This document shows, piece by piece, positions 16,329 through 24,634 of a DNA stretch of 51,373 nt (position 1 is the first letter of the stretch; each line of letters opens with the position of its first letter). The stretch is from Christensenella sp. UBA4263 (GTDB lineage: Bacteria > Bacillota > Clostridia > Christensenellales > Aristaeellaceae), in assembly GCA_002395225.1 (NCBI GenBank), contig DGWH01000012.1, positions 1-51,373 of the forward strand, in the 5' to 3' direction. The notes below the pieces were generated by a model, which had not been told where the DNA came from, ran no database searches, and was given only the letters and a program-made list of their open reading frames with translations. The position numbers were made by a program, and so were the translations under genes.

Positions 16329-17216
16329 TTACTCATCCATCTCGGGCATGATCTCCGGTTCCGCCATAGTCAAGGCATCCGCAGCATTCTGTACCGTTTC
16401 TGCGACGGTCTGTACGGCTTCCTCTGCCTTTTCAGCAGCATCCGAAACGTTCTGTGCAGCAGCACTAAACGTTTTCTCTGCCTTTTCGGCTGCATCCGTA
16501 ACCTTCTCTGCCACATTGCAGACCTTTTCAGCTGTCTCAGCTGCCGCATTCATGACGGCATTCGCCCGCTCAGTTTCGATCTTCTTTGCCGATTCCTCAA
16601 TGCCATTATCCGCCAGGAATTTGGCAAGCGCCGCATCCTTTCGTGTCTCCTCGGCCTTTTTCTTTCCCGCTTCAAACACATCTGCCAGCTTTTCCTTTAC
16701 CTCATTGCCGGCCGATTTAAACTGCTCAAGACCATCCGACGATTTGTCTTTCAGTTCTTTCGCCAGCTGGTTCAGTCCCTGTTCAACCTTCTTAAGGTCA
16801 TCCAGTGCTGCTTCGGCATGATTCCGGGCCGCATCCGTCACGGTCTCTGCGCCCTCGCGCATCTTGGCACTGATATCTACGTTCTTGAGAGATTCCACTT
16901 CCTGACGGATCTTTTCCGTCTGATCCTTCAGCTTCTTCTTTTCCTCATCCGGATGGAAAACCTCATCCATCTTTTCCATGACCGTTCTGGTGCCGGCTGC
17001 GATCTTCTCATTCAGTCCGCTCTTATCCATCGCATCCGTAACTGTATCCTTCACTGACTTGACGCCGGCCATGACTTTCTCATCCAGATCTGTTTTATCC
17101 AGCGCTTCCGTCACTTTCTCTTTCACTGATTTGGCACCGGCGACCACTTTCTCATCCATATCCGTCTTATCCAGGAACTCATTCACTGAATCCCTGACTT
17201 TATCAAACAGTCCCAT
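16329..17216 (-). CDS. Coiled-coil protein with LEA/apolipoprotein-like repeats
   Basis: The 295-residue product is almost wholly predicted amphipathic helix, rich in Lys, Glu, Ala and Val, with no signal peptide or membrane segment. Its first third has three repeats of about 27-30 residues, each carrying a version of DKTDLDEKVMAGVKSVKD (at about 17, 45 and 73); the rest has heptad-like patterns such as AAETAEKVCNVAEKVTDAAEKAEK. Such 11-mer or heptad repeats recall late-embryogenesis-abundant or apolipoprotein-like helices, which often go with stress or membrane contact, but no specific family can be given. Ribosome binding site AAGGAAGG. It lies downstream of the superoxide reductase operon, separated by a terminator-like hairpin. 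Function unknown. Confidence 0.85.
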   Translation of the reverse strand: MGLFDKVRDSVNEFLDKTDMDEKVVAGAKSVKEKVTEALDKTDLDEKVMAGVKSVKDTVTDAMDKSGLNEKIAAGTRTVMEKMDEVFHPDEEKKKLKDQTEKIRQEVESLKNVDISAKMREGAETVTDAARNHAEAALDDLKKVEQGLNQLAKELKDKSSDGLEQFKSAGNEVKEKLADVFEAGKKKAEETRKDAALAKFLADNGIEESAKKIETERANAVMNAAAETAEKVCNVAEKVTDAAEKAEKTFSAAAQNVSDAAEKAEEAVQTVAETVQNAADALTMAEPEIMPEMDE

Positions 17217-17235
17217 CGTCTGTCCTTCCTTTCTG

Positions 17236-17270
17236 AAAAGCAGGCCTTTCCGGCCCCGACCGGAGAGGCC
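17236..17270 (-). terminator. Probable terminator of the flavoprotein-superoxide reductase operon
   Basis: 11-bp GC-rich stem with one mismatch (17243-17253 with 17260-17270) followed on the minus strand by TGCTTTTC. Some read-through into the repeat-protein gene is possible because no separate promoter for that gene was recognised. Confidence 0.6.
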
Positions 17271-17294
17271 TTCCCCATTTTTCCCGTGTCCGGC

Positions 17295-17669
17295 TCAGGC
17301 TTCCTTTTTCCAGAATCCATGGAGGTTGCAGTACTCATATGCCGCTACCGGCTCATCCCCCTCGGTCAGTGCAAAGACCGCCTTGGGTTCATCGCCTGCC
17401 TTCAGCAGTTTTCTCTGCATTCCCTCACGGGTTTCCAGCGCGATCCATTCGATCAGGTGCGCCTCCATCATGGGATGGGCCACAGAACCGACCGTGACCG
17501 TTACGGTCTGTCCGTCACGCGTGATAACCGGAACATGCTTTTCACCCGCGCCATCTGACGTATTGGGAATCAGTTCAACCATTTCCTCTCCGCAGCAGCG
17601 AACATTACAGACCGCCTTTTCCAGATAAACAACCTTATTCTTACAATGCTGGCATGCAAAAACTTTCAT
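17295..17669 (-). CDS. dfx: Desulfoferrodoxin-type superoxide reductase (two-iron)
   Basis: Superoxide reductase reduces superoxide to hydrogen peroxide without making oxygen, a typical anaerobe defence. The 124-residue protein has a desulforedoxin-like N-terminus with the full FeCys4 set (Cys6, Cys9, Cys25, Cys26) and the catalytic Fe(His)4Cys centre: His45 in GEKHVP, His65 and His71 in AHPMMEAH, Cys114 and His117 in CNLHG. The KHVP lysine is present. I start at the ATG at 17669, since upstream codons lack a well-spaced ribosome binding site and the family starts here; AAAGGA lies about 11 bp before. It follows the flavoprotein gene by 16 bp, so the two are co-transcribed. The flavoprotein may feed it electrons or remove peroxide or oxygen, which is inference. 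Confidence 0.95.
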   Translation of the reverse strand: MKVFACQHCKNKVVYLEKAVCNVRCCGEEMVELIPNTSDGAGEKHVPVITRDGQTVTVTVGSVAHPMMEAHLIEWIALETREGMQRKLLKAGDEPKAVFALTEGDEPVAAYEYCNLHGFWKKEA

Positions 17670-17685
17670 TTTCAGATCCATCCTT

Positions 17686-18303
17686 TCATCGCACAAAATT
17701 GGTAAACGTAATCTTTTCCTGCTCGGGCATTCCAACTTTTTCCCGTGCAAGAGCGATTCCACGCATCAGGAACGTCATGTTGCGGGCCAGAATCCGCATA
17801 TTCTGCAGGCCTTCCTCATCCGCCTCCGCCTGTCCGGGGGCTGCGCCGAAAACATTGTTCCAGTAACGTCCGGAGGCAACCGGCATTTCGGAGATGGTAA
17901 AGTATTTGTTCAGTTCATCAAAGGAAGCCGTCGTCCCGCCGCGTCTTGCGACAACGACCGCCGCGCCCACCTTCATCGCTTTTGAAAAATGGGTGCTGTA
18001 AAACAGACGGTCAAGGAATGCAATCAGCGTCGCATTGGCCGATGCATAATATACCGGCGATGCCAGTACAAGTCCATCCGCCGCCTCAAGCTTCAGCGCT
18101 GCTTCATTGACCAGATCGTTGAATACACACTTTCCCGTGGAACCGCAGGATCCGCATGCCACGCATCCCCGGATCACCTTATTTCCCACATGCAGAATTT
18201 CCGTCTCTACACCTTCCTTATGGAATATGCCGGTCATCTCTTCGAGTGCACGGGCTGTATTTCCCGAAGCTTTGGGAGAACCATTGATCAGCAGTACTTT
18301 CAC
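17686..18303 (-). CDS. Iron-sulfur flavoprotein (flavodoxin-fold NAD(P)H:FMN oxidoreductase family)
   Basis: A 205-residue flavodoxin-like protein. The FMN phosphate loop INGSPKASGNTA is at the N-terminus, and ASPVYYASANATLIAFLDR matches the second flavin-binding loop. Between them is a compact CX2CX2CX5C motif (Cys47, 50, 53, 59), the [4Fe-4S] signature of archaeal and clostridial iron-sulfur flavoproteins (Isf), which pass electrons to oxygen, peroxide or other acceptors. I place the start at GTG 18303 because GGAGG lies 5 bp before it and the protein then begins like the family (VKVLLINGSP); the ATG four codons upstream has no properly spaced site. First gene of an operon with superoxide reductase. 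The acceptor is unknown. Confidence 0.9.
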   Translation of the reverse strand: MKVLLINGSPKASGNTARALEEMTGIFHKEGVETEILHVGNKVIRGCVACGSCGSTGKCVFNDLVNEAALKLEAADGLVLASPVYYASANATLIAFLDRLFYSTHFSKAMKVGAAVVVARRGGTTASFDELNKYFTISEMPVASGRYWNNVFGAAPGQAEADEEGLQNMRILARNMTFLMRGIALAREKVGMPEQEKITFTNFVR

Positions 18304-18318
18304 TAATACCTCCATTCT

Positions 18319-18389
18319 CCGGACCTTTCAGGTCCGGTGTTTTCGTCTTTTCCTGAAAACAGTATAATCCCAAACAATCCGAAACGCAA
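18319..18389 (-). promoter_or_regulatory. Promoter and leader hairpin of the flavoprotein-superoxide reductase operon
   Basis: Minus-strand TTGCGT (18384-18389), 17-bp spacer, TATACT (18361-18366). The leader contains a perfect 8-bp hairpin with a 3-nt loop (18319-18326 with 18330-18337) just before the ribosome binding site, which could affect translation. No PerR-type box was recognised. Confidence 0.65.
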
Positions 18390-18599
18390 GGCGCATCCAC
18401 AAAAAACTGCTCAGGTTCCAATCATCCGCCTGTCCCATGTGCCGGCATTGGCACGCGTTCAGACCCGTTCCCGTATGGCCATCCCCCTGCGCAGGCCGGT
18501 CCGGCTGTCAAAATTCCCCTTTGGGATCAAAATGACACGAAAGGTTCATTTCAAAGTCACAGTTCTGCCACAATTGAGAAGTATACTTTATGTATTCTA

Positions 18600-18735
18600 G
18601 CGGGCAGCCGGACAATAAAGACCCTGGGCATTATCCAGGCTGAGAACCGTAAAGGTGTTTGCCGTACAGCGACCGTTTTCAGGACTGAATCAGAACAATC
18701 CGCTCCGGCAAATGACCTGAAGCCCGCAATGGAGG
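18600..18735 (+). promoter_or_regulatory. Possible structured leader of the beta-helix protein gene
   Basis: A -10-like TATACT lies at 18582-18587 without a good -35. Downstream, GCGGGC (18600-18605) can pair with GCCCGC (18722-18727), ending 3 nt before GGAGG. Inside are CCTGG/CCAGG (18623-18627, 18635-18639) and a longer stem 18654-18664 with 18706-18717. The arrangement is a possible three-way junction; short GC stems can also arise by chance. The rest of 18390-18581 shows no gene. Confidence 0.35.
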
Positions 18736-18743
18736 TTCCTTTT

Positions 18744-20573
18744 ATGAACGTTCGAAAAGCATTCTCGCTGTTTCTTGTGCTGCTTGCCTGTTTTTCATTT
18801 CCTCTTCCGTCTTTTGCAGAATCAGCTGCCTCCATGTTCACCATGGACGATTTCAGCGTACCAATACCCGCCGATGCTGTTCCCCTCCCCCTCAGCGATG
18901 AGGAGGTCATCATCCGGGAAAGCGGAATCTATTCCCTGTCCGGAAGCCTTACGGATGGTTCCGTTACCGTCGATGCCAAAGATGACAGCATTGTCTACCT
19001 GGTGCTTGACGGCGTCAGCATCACCAATCCCGCCGGTTCCGCGCTGCGCATTGTCAGCGCAGAGAAAGTGATTCTCACGCTGGCAGATGGAACAGTCAAC
19101 ACCTTTACGCAGGGAACAGATGAACCGGATAACCGGAACAGTGATGCAGTCATTGCCTCCGCCTGTGATCTGACCATCAATGGCACCGGACACCTCGATG
19201 TCGCGGGAAATTACCGGGAAGGAATCAGCAGTGAGGGAACACTGCGCATCGTTTCCGGTGAGCTGTCTGTCACCTCGCAGGATGATGCCATTACCGGCAG
19301 GGATGCCGTGTGCATCGGCGGAGGTGTCCTGGACATCCTCTCCCTGGGCGGGGATGCCATCACCTCGAGCAACGCACAGGATCCGGATCTCGGTTACATT
19401 GCCATTTCAGGCGGGATTCTGTCATTCAAAACCGGCGATGGATCCCAAAAGGCCGCCTTCAGGGAAAAAAGTCCCCTGCATTCTGCCGGCGAAAGCACCG
19501 CCGCCGGGGAGGATGTCCCCTCGCAGAAAGGCCTGAAAGCAGAAAGCATGATTCTCCTTTCCGCCGGCAGTCTCACGGCAGACACCATCGATGATGCCCT
19601 TTACTCAAACGGCAGCATTGAAATCCGGGGCGGCGTTCTCGAGCTCTCCTCCGGCGGGGATGGCATCCATGCAAAGAATACCCTGACCCTCTCGGATGGA
19701 ACCATTCATGTCAATCATTCCACGGATGGACTTGAGGCTCCCTCTATCCATCTTGACGGAGGTGAAATCCGCATCAATGCCCGGAACGACGGAATGAATG
19801 CCTCCTTTACTGCGCTGCCGGAGGAGGATCCCCTGCTGAGTGAAATTTCCTCCGCCCCCCTTCCGGCAGATATTCCCGCACTGGCTTCTCCGGAACAGAC
19901 AGATGTCTTTGACACTGCAGAACCCGCCGGATCTTTTCCGGCGAAGCCCGAAGAAGCTCCAAATGGCGTTGCCCCGCCTGAAATGAGCGATTTGGGAATG
20001 CTCCCTCCGTCTACCGGCACACTGATCATTTCCGGCGGCAATATCACCGTCATTTCCGAGGGAGACGGCATTGATGTCAACGGCGATTTTACCATGAACG
20101 GCGGAATCCTCTATATTCGCGGCTCACAGCATTCCGAAAACGGGGCCATCGCCTACGACGGAACCTTTGCCCTTACCGGCGGCACCCTCATTGCCCTGGG
20201 CTCCTCCGGAATGGCCATGGGGCCCAGCAGCACCACCATCCCCGGCTGTATGCTCACCGTGCCAACCGGCGGGCTCACAGTTGCGGACATGGAGGGCACT
20301 TCCCTTTTTACCTTCACACCGGATGGCAGGGTTGAACATGCCGTGATTTACAGTGATCTCCTCACTGACGGAGAAATCTGTCAGGTCATCTCAGGTGACG
20401 TTTCCCAGAAAGTGGTCATGTCGCTTGAGATCAGCCCCGTCCATAGCACAGGGCCATTGAATCCGGCGGAGTTCCCCGAACCAGCCCCTGTATCCTCCTC
20501 AGAAGACACGCCGAATTTGCCGGAAAGCATTGCACCTGCAGAAGAACCTGTCTCAGAAATCCCTATTCAGTAA
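18744..20573 (+). CDS. Secreted Cthe_2159-type carbohydrate-binding beta-helix protein
   Basis: A 609-residue exported protein. After a signal peptide (about 1-26, ending SFA) come repeated short strands with Gly-Gly turns and Asp-Asp motifs (for example DDSIVYLVLDGVSI, DDAITGRDAVCIGGG and GDGIDVNGDFTMNGG), the pattern of the parallel beta-helix family founded by Clostridium thermocellum Cthe_2159, which binds calcium and acidic or cellulosic polysaccharides. A proline-rich insertion of about 70 residues (about 365-430) breaks the helix, and a proline- and acid-rich tail follows; there is no LPxTG motif or membrane anchor. Start chosen at ATG 18744, 8 bp after GGAGG, rather than the ATG five codons earlier, which overlaps that site. 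Monocistronic. A role in binding plant or host polysaccharide is inference. Confidence 0.88.
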   Translation: MNVRKAFSLFLVLLACFSFPLPSFAESAASMFTMDDFSVPIPADAVPLPLSDEEVIIRESGIYSLSGSLTDGSVTVDAKDDSIVYLVLDGVSITNPAGSALRIVSAEKVILTLADGTVNTFTQGTDEPDNRNSDAVIASACDLTINGTGHLDVAGNYREGISSEGTLRIVSGELSVTSQDDAITGRDAVCIGGGVLDILSLGGDAITSSNAQDPDLGYIAISGGILSFKTGDGSQKAAFREKSPLHSAGESTAAGEDVPSQKGLKAESMILLSAGSLTADTIDDALYSNGSIEIRGGVLELSSGGDGIHAKNTLTLSDGTIHVNHSTDGLEAPSIHLDGGEIRINARNDGMNASFTALPEEDPLLSEISSAPLPADIPALASPEQTDVFDTAEPAGSFPAKPEEAPNGVAPPEMSDLGMLPPSTGTLIISGGNITVISEGDGIDVNGDFTMNGGILYIRGSQHSENGAIAYDGTFALTGGTLIALGSSGMAMGPSSTTIPGCMLTVPTGGLTVADMEGTSLFTFTPDGRVEHAVIYSDLLTDGEICQVISGDVSQKVVMSLEISPVHSTGPLNPAEFPEPAPVSSSEDTPNLPESIAPAEEPVSEIPIQ

Positions 20574-20860
20574 CTGGTCTCTTGGGTCCCCGCGTATTTT
20601 CCGTCTCTTCAAAGTACGCATAAACGAACTGTTACTGAAAAATGTCAATCCGCCTGCATTTATCATGCGACATTGATCTTATAAACCAGATACTGTGCCA
20701 GTACCCGAGTTTGCCACTTTGAAGATGCGAAAAAGCATCAGGAAGCCTTATAAATAAGGGCTTCCAGCGCTTTACTCGTTGATATACCAATGTAGTCACA
20801 TATAGATCGTATTCGTTTAAACCCCGCTCCAATACGGAGCACCATTCTCCAGGAGACAAC
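20574..20860. other. AT-richer intergenic stretch with hairpins, possible decayed element
   Basis: No convincing gene. The stretch is visibly richer in A+T than its neighbours. It holds two back-to-back hairpins: GATGC/GCATC (20724-20728, 20735-20739) and GGAAGCC-TTAT/ATAA-GGGCTTCC (20741-20765). A minus-strand frame of 82 codons (20632-20880) with no ribosome binding site crosses it and runs into the terminator; its product has no family I can name. It may be a fragment of a mobile element or repeat, but no ends or duplications were found. Confidence 0.3.
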
Positions 20861-20904
20861 CTGAAAGCGCCAGCCCACACTCACGTTTGGGCTGGCGCTT
20901 TCAG
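20861..20904 (-). terminator. Long perfect hairpin after the GT-C gene
   Basis: Perfect 17-bp stem (20861-20877 with 20888-20904, 10-nt loop). No T-run follows, so it may act as a transcript end stabiliser as well as a terminator. It lies 20 bp after the glycosyltransferase stop. Confidence 0.7.
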
Positions 20905-20924
20905 TCTGTTCTTCAAAGACCGCC

Positions 20925-22367
20925 TCACGGGTCTATTCGCTGATACAGGAAAAAGTCTTTCCGCGGCTGATTGTACTGGTCCAGTCCGTTTGCATAGGCA
21001 ATCTGCCGATATCGGGTAAACTGCTGCGGAAGCTGACGCCAGGTGACCAGAACGTATTCCGGCATTCCTTCCGTCAGGTAACGGTCCAGTTCCTCATGCA
21101 TCAGCGGATAGTCCACGTTCAGATTGCAGAAAAACCGCCCCTGCGGCAGCTGACCGGTGACCAGATACATCCCATCATCCAGATGACTGTACTGAAGGAA
21201 GCTGGCCCCCGGCTCAATATAGGATGCGAGCTGCCCCTGAGGGGTATCATCGAAGTGGACACCGCGCATTCCGGCATTGGGGGTAAACAGGACGGCGCAG
21301 CAAAGCGCCGCCAGCATTCCCAGACCTGCCAAAGCGGTCTCTGTCCGCCAGGAGGTGTGCTGTGGGAAAGCGCGGCTAATCCCCTGAAAAAGACCCTCTG
21401 AGATGCCCTGCAGCGAAAAAAGGGTAAAGGGCGTCAGGATCAGCAGCGAATACAGCCACATCCGTCCAAAGACGGTCAGCACCAGCAGCTGGAGGGCAAG
21501 CGGGACCAGCAGGAAGCGAAGCTGCGCATGGCGCGCGTACCGGACAGCGCTCAGAAGGAGCACGGCGAGCATCAGGAGGTTTTGCCGCAGCATGTAGAGC
21601 AGTTCCCAGGCATTGGGCCGCTCCCCCGCATAGAGGAAGATGTTGTTGGTGATATAGGCGGTAAAGAAGTCGGAAAGCGCACCGTTAAGGGCGAAATACA
21701 CCAGCCAGAGGCCGATCGGGATCAGCATGCCGGCCAGAAACGCCGCGGCCTTCTTTACGGTCCGGACAGGCCAGCGCAGGCCCGTCAGAAAGGGCACACA
21801 CAGACACAGGCCCAGCGGAATGCCGAGAATGGTAAACTTTATGGTGGCAATGATTCCGGAAAGGAACCCGAGTTCCCCCATGTCAGCACAGGTGAATTGG
21901 CCGCAGGTCCGGTGACAGATCATGATCATTGCCATGACGCAGGGCAGACAGAATTCCTCGGCACTGTCCCCCCGGCAGAAGGCACCGCAGGCATACGTTA
22001 TTGCTGCAAAAACAGCCGTTGTCAGCAGTCGCCTGGCTCCCGGTCCTGCCGTGCACCGATAGGCGCACAGAAGGGTCAGAAAGCAGGCCAGCACCTCCAG
22101 AAGGAACACCCCCAAGAAACGGCCCCAGGCAGGCATGACAAAAGCCGCCAAAGCGTGCAATGCATACAGTGTCGGCCCCTTCTGTTCATAGATATCCCTG
22201 TAGAGAACGGCGCCGCTGCGCATGGCCCGCCCGACGGTCAAAAGGCAGTTGGCATCCTCCCAGGTATTGATCGGATACGCGGGACTGCTCTGGCTGCATC
22301 CGAAGAGAATGGCCAGGGCCAGCAGAAAAAGAATTCCTGCCGGCAAAAGATGATTCCTCCTTGTCAT
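20925..22367 (-). CDS. GT-C family membrane glycosyltransferase (GT39/ArnT-like)
   Basis: A 480-residue polytopic membrane protein with about ten hydrophobic helices. Near the N-terminus, after the first helix, is NTWEDANCLLTVGRAMRSGAVLYRDIYEQKGPTLY: the Asp in EDAN and the YRD..EQKGP pattern are typical of bacterial GT-C enzymes, which move a sugar from a lipid-phosphate carrier to an extracytoplasmic acceptor such as a wall polymer, lipid or protein. The C-terminal soluble part is short (about 60-90 residues). Donor and acceptor cannot be told. Start ATG has AGGGG 8 bp upstream. It follows recQ by about 105 bp with hairpins between, so it may have its own weak promoter or depend on read-through. 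Confidence 0.85.
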   Translation of the reverse strand: MTRRNHLLPAGILFLLALAILFGCSQSSPAYPINTWEDANCLLTVGRAMRSGAVLYRDIYEQKGPTLYALHALAAFVMPAWGRFLGVFLLEVLACFLTLLCAYRCTAGPGARRLLTTAVFAAITYACGAFCRGDSAEEFCLPCVMAMIMICHRTCGQFTCADMGELGFLSGIIATIKFTILGIPLGLCLCVPFLTGLRWPVRTVKKAAAFLAGMLIPIGLWLVYFALNGALSDFFTAYITNNIFLYAGERPNAWELLYMLRQNLLMLAVLLLSAVRYARHAQLRFLLVPLALQLLVLTVFGRMWLYSLLILTPFTLFSLQGISEGLFQGISRAFPQHTSWRTETALAGLGMLAALCCAVLFTPNAGMRGVHFDDTPQGQLASYIEPGASFLQYSHLDDGMYLVTGQLPQGRFFCNLNVDYPLMHEELDRYLTEGMPEYVLVTWRQLPQQFTRYRQIAYANGLDQYNQPRKDFFLYQRIDP

Positions 22368-22396
22368 TCCGTCAACCCCTGCAAAGATTTATTGAT

Positions 22397-22470
22397 GAGC
22401 AGCACCCGGCCCTGCCGGAATGCTGCTCTGTTTGACCAGCTGAGCACAGAACCTGCCGGCCTAGTGCTCA
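22397..22470 (-). terminator. Two hairpins between recQ and the GT-C gene
   Basis: TGAGCAC/GTGCTCA (22441-22447, 22464-22470) lies right after the recQ stop, and GAGCAGCA/TGCTGCTC with an inner CCGG/CCGG (22397-22404, 22421-22428) follows. Neither has a T-run, so termination is likely partial. Confidence 0.45.
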
Positions 22471-22472
22471 GA

Positions 22473-24338
22473 TCATTTTTTCTTCACTTTTTTCGCGGCA
22501 TTCGCGCACATTTCCGTCTTTTTCACATAGAACGCGATGGTCGTCAGGAATGTATCGCCGTACCGGCGCATTTTGTTCTCACCGACACCGTTCACCCGAA
22601 GCATTTCGCTGCGGTTTCTCGGTTTGCGCTTTGCCATATCCTTAAGCGTGGCATTGGAGAAAATCACGAAAGGCGGAACCCGCTGCTCCCGGGCAATGGC
22701 CAGACGAAGCTTCGACAGAATCCGGAACAGCGCCTCGCTCTCCTCTTCCCGGTGCTTGGGAATGGGCACCTGGCGCCCGCCGCGGTCCAGCGGAATGCGG
22801 ACCGGCCAGTCGCCGCTCAGCACATCCTTCGCATAATGTCCCGCAATCAGGCAGGGATACTCCCCTTCTGTCTGCGAGAGCACTTCACTTTCCAGAAGTT
22901 CATCGATGATGGCATAGATGTTCCCCTCTCCCAGGGAGGCCAGTGAACCAAAGGCATTATGCTTGTTCAGTCCGGCCGAAATCAGCCGGTCGTTCTGTTT
23001 TCCGGAGAGGATGCCGGCAATCATGGTGCGGCCGTATTTTCCGTTCAGCGCCATCACCAGGGAGACGATCTGTCCGGCCTCGCGGGTCACATCCTGCTCG
23101 CCCTTCTTGCTGAGGCAGGCCGAACAGTTGCCGCAATAGGTCTGGGTGGTCGTCTCGCCGAAATACGAGAGGATGCGGTTGCGAAGGCAGCCGCGGCCGG
23201 TGCAGTAATAGACAATCTGACGCAGCCGCTCCTCGGCCTGTGCCCGGACATTCCGGGCCGTGGCAATATCCAGGGTGGCATTGTCAAGGGAATGCTCAAT
23301 CAGGTAATTGGCCAGCGGAATATCCTGCGCCATGTACAGAAGGCAGCAGTCTGCCGGCTCCCCGTCCCGTCCGGCACGTCCGGCTTCCTGATAGTAGCTC
23401 TCCAGATCCTTGGGCATCTGGTAGTGAACGACAAAGGAAACATTGGACTTGTCAATGCCCATTCCAAATGCATTCGTCGCCACAATGACCGGCACACGGT
23501 CCTCGATAAAGTCCTCCTGTGCCTGCGTCCGCTCATCATCCGACAGGCCGGCATGATACCTGGCACACTCAATCCCATTGGCCTTGAGCATCTCCGAGGT
23601 CTCCTCGACTGCCCGCCTCGTGACACAGTAGACAATTCCGCTCTGTCCGGCATGCTTCTGCACAAACTCAAGCAGTGCCGCATCCCGGTTGGAGGGCCGC
23701 AGGACCTCAAAAAAGAGATTCGGCCGGTCAAAACCGGTCAGGATCTTCACCGGATCATGCAGTTCAAGAAGCTTCGTGATATCCTTCTGTACCGCCAGGG
23801 TTGCTGTGGCTGTAAAGGCGCCGACCACCGGACGCTTTTTCAGTTTTTCAATGAAAGGAGCAATATTAAGGTAAGCGGGCCGGAAATCCTGTCCCCACTG
23901 AGAAACGCAGTGCGCCTCATCAATAATGACATTGGAAATCTCGGCATTCTGAGCAAAATCCAGAAATCCTTCTGTATTCAGCCGCTCGGGAGCAATATAA
24001 ATAATCTTATAGGCACCTTTTCTGGCATTTTCCAGCGCTATGACCTGCTGTTTGTTTGTCAGTGTACTGTTGATATACGCGGCTTTCACATCGAGCTGGA
24101 GCAGTGCGTTGACCTGATCCTTCATCAGTGATATGAGGGGTGAAATAACAAGTGTAATCCCACTTGAGATAATAGCCGGTATCTGATAGCACAACGATTT
24201 CCCTGCGCCGGTGGGCATAATGGCCAGAACATCTTTTCCCTCTACCAGTGCCTGAACGGATTCACGCTGGCCCTGGCGGAACTGTTCATAACCATATACC
24301 GATTTCAGCGTAGCTTCCGCTTGCGCCATAGTTGGCAT
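22473..24338 (-). CDS. recQ: ATP-dependent DNA helicase RecQ
   Basis: RecQ unwinds DNA 3' to 5' in recombination and replication repair. The 621-residue protein has the motif 0 EQFRQGQRESVQ, Walker A MPTGAGKSLCYQ, the DEAH box in DEAHCVSQWGQDFRPAY, helicase motifs V-VI (GMGIDKSNVSFVVHYQMPKDLESYYQEAGRAGRDG), the RQC zinc site (Cys-rich CLRNRILSYFG then YCGNCSACL), a winged helix, and an HRDC domain at about 530-600. All elements are present and length is normal (about 590-620). The start ATG has AAGGAAGGAAG upstream. It has its own promoter, with unusual nested palindromes further upstream. Confidence 0.98.
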   Translation of the reverse strand: MPTMAQAEATLKSVYGYEQFRQGQRESVQALVEGKDVLAIMPTGAGKSLCYQIPAIISSGITLVISPLISLMKDQVNALLQLDVKAAYINSTLTNKQQVIALENARKGAYKIIYIAPERLNTEGFLDFAQNAEISNVIIDEAHCVSQWGQDFRPAYLNIAPFIEKLKKRPVVGAFTATATLAVQKDITKLLELHDPVKILTGFDRPNLFFEVLRPSNRDAALLEFVQKHAGQSGIVYCVTRRAVEETSEMLKANGIECARYHAGLSDDERTQAQEDFIEDRVPVIVATNAFGMGIDKSNVSFVVHYQMPKDLESYYQEAGRAGRDGEPADCCLLYMAQDIPLANYLIEHSLDNATLDIATARNVRAQAEERLRQIVYYCTGRGCLRNRILSYFGETTTQTYCGNCSACLSKKGEQDVTREAGQIVSLVMALNGKYGRTMIAGILSGKQNDRLISAGLNKHNAFGSLASLGEGNIYAIIDELLESEVLSQTEGEYPCLIAGHYAKDVLSGDWPVRIPLDRGGRQVPIPKHREEESEALFRILSKLRLAIAREQRVPPFVIFSNATLKDMAKRKPRNRSEMLRVNGVGENKMRRYGDTFLTTIAFYVKKTEMCANAAKKVKKK

Positions 24339-24380
24339 AATTGTTTTCTTCCTTCCTTATCGTTTTCCCAGTGAAATTGT

Positions 24381-24409
24381 ATTATATCTTCATTTCAATG
24401 GAAAAGCAA
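24381..24409 (-). promoter_or_regulatory. Promoter of recQ
   Basis: Minus-strand TTGCTT (24404-24409), 17-bp spacer, TATAAT (24381-24386). Confidence 0.75.
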
Positions 24410-24437
24410 CATCGAAAAATACAAAAAACCGATATTT

Positions 24438-24471
24438 ACATTGTAGAAAACACAATGCATTGTTACAATGT
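24438..24471. repeat. Nested palindromes upstream of recQ
   Basis: The perfect 12-bp palindrome ACAATGCATTGT (24452-24463) sits between an 8-bp inverted repeat ACATTGTA (24438-24445) and TACAATGT (24464-24471). The half-site ACAATG or its complement thus occurs four times in 34 bp. The group ends 28 bp upstream of the recQ -35 box, a sensible operator position. No known regulator consensus was matched. The rest of 24472-24634 is T-rich with no gene. Confidence 0.55.
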
Positions 24472-24634
24472 CTATTTTCCTATCTGATATTTAGTTTTAT
24501 TTGCATTATCCTTAAATCAGACCGCCGTTTTTATATAACTTGTCAATTCCGGACGGTTTTTTCTGCCCGTGAGCAGTGTTTCCTATCCGTATCAGAGGTT
24601 GTTTTTTGTAGAAGATACAAATTTCCTGACCGGA

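Noticed and set aside
18600..18743. TPP-riboswitch-like fragments: CTGAGA and ACCTGA on the plus strand, CTGGATAATGCC on the minus strand
   Set aside because: The fragments are on opposite strands, in the wrong order, and the conserved GCGNAGGGA and GGGGTGC parts are missing, so this is not a TPP riboswitch.
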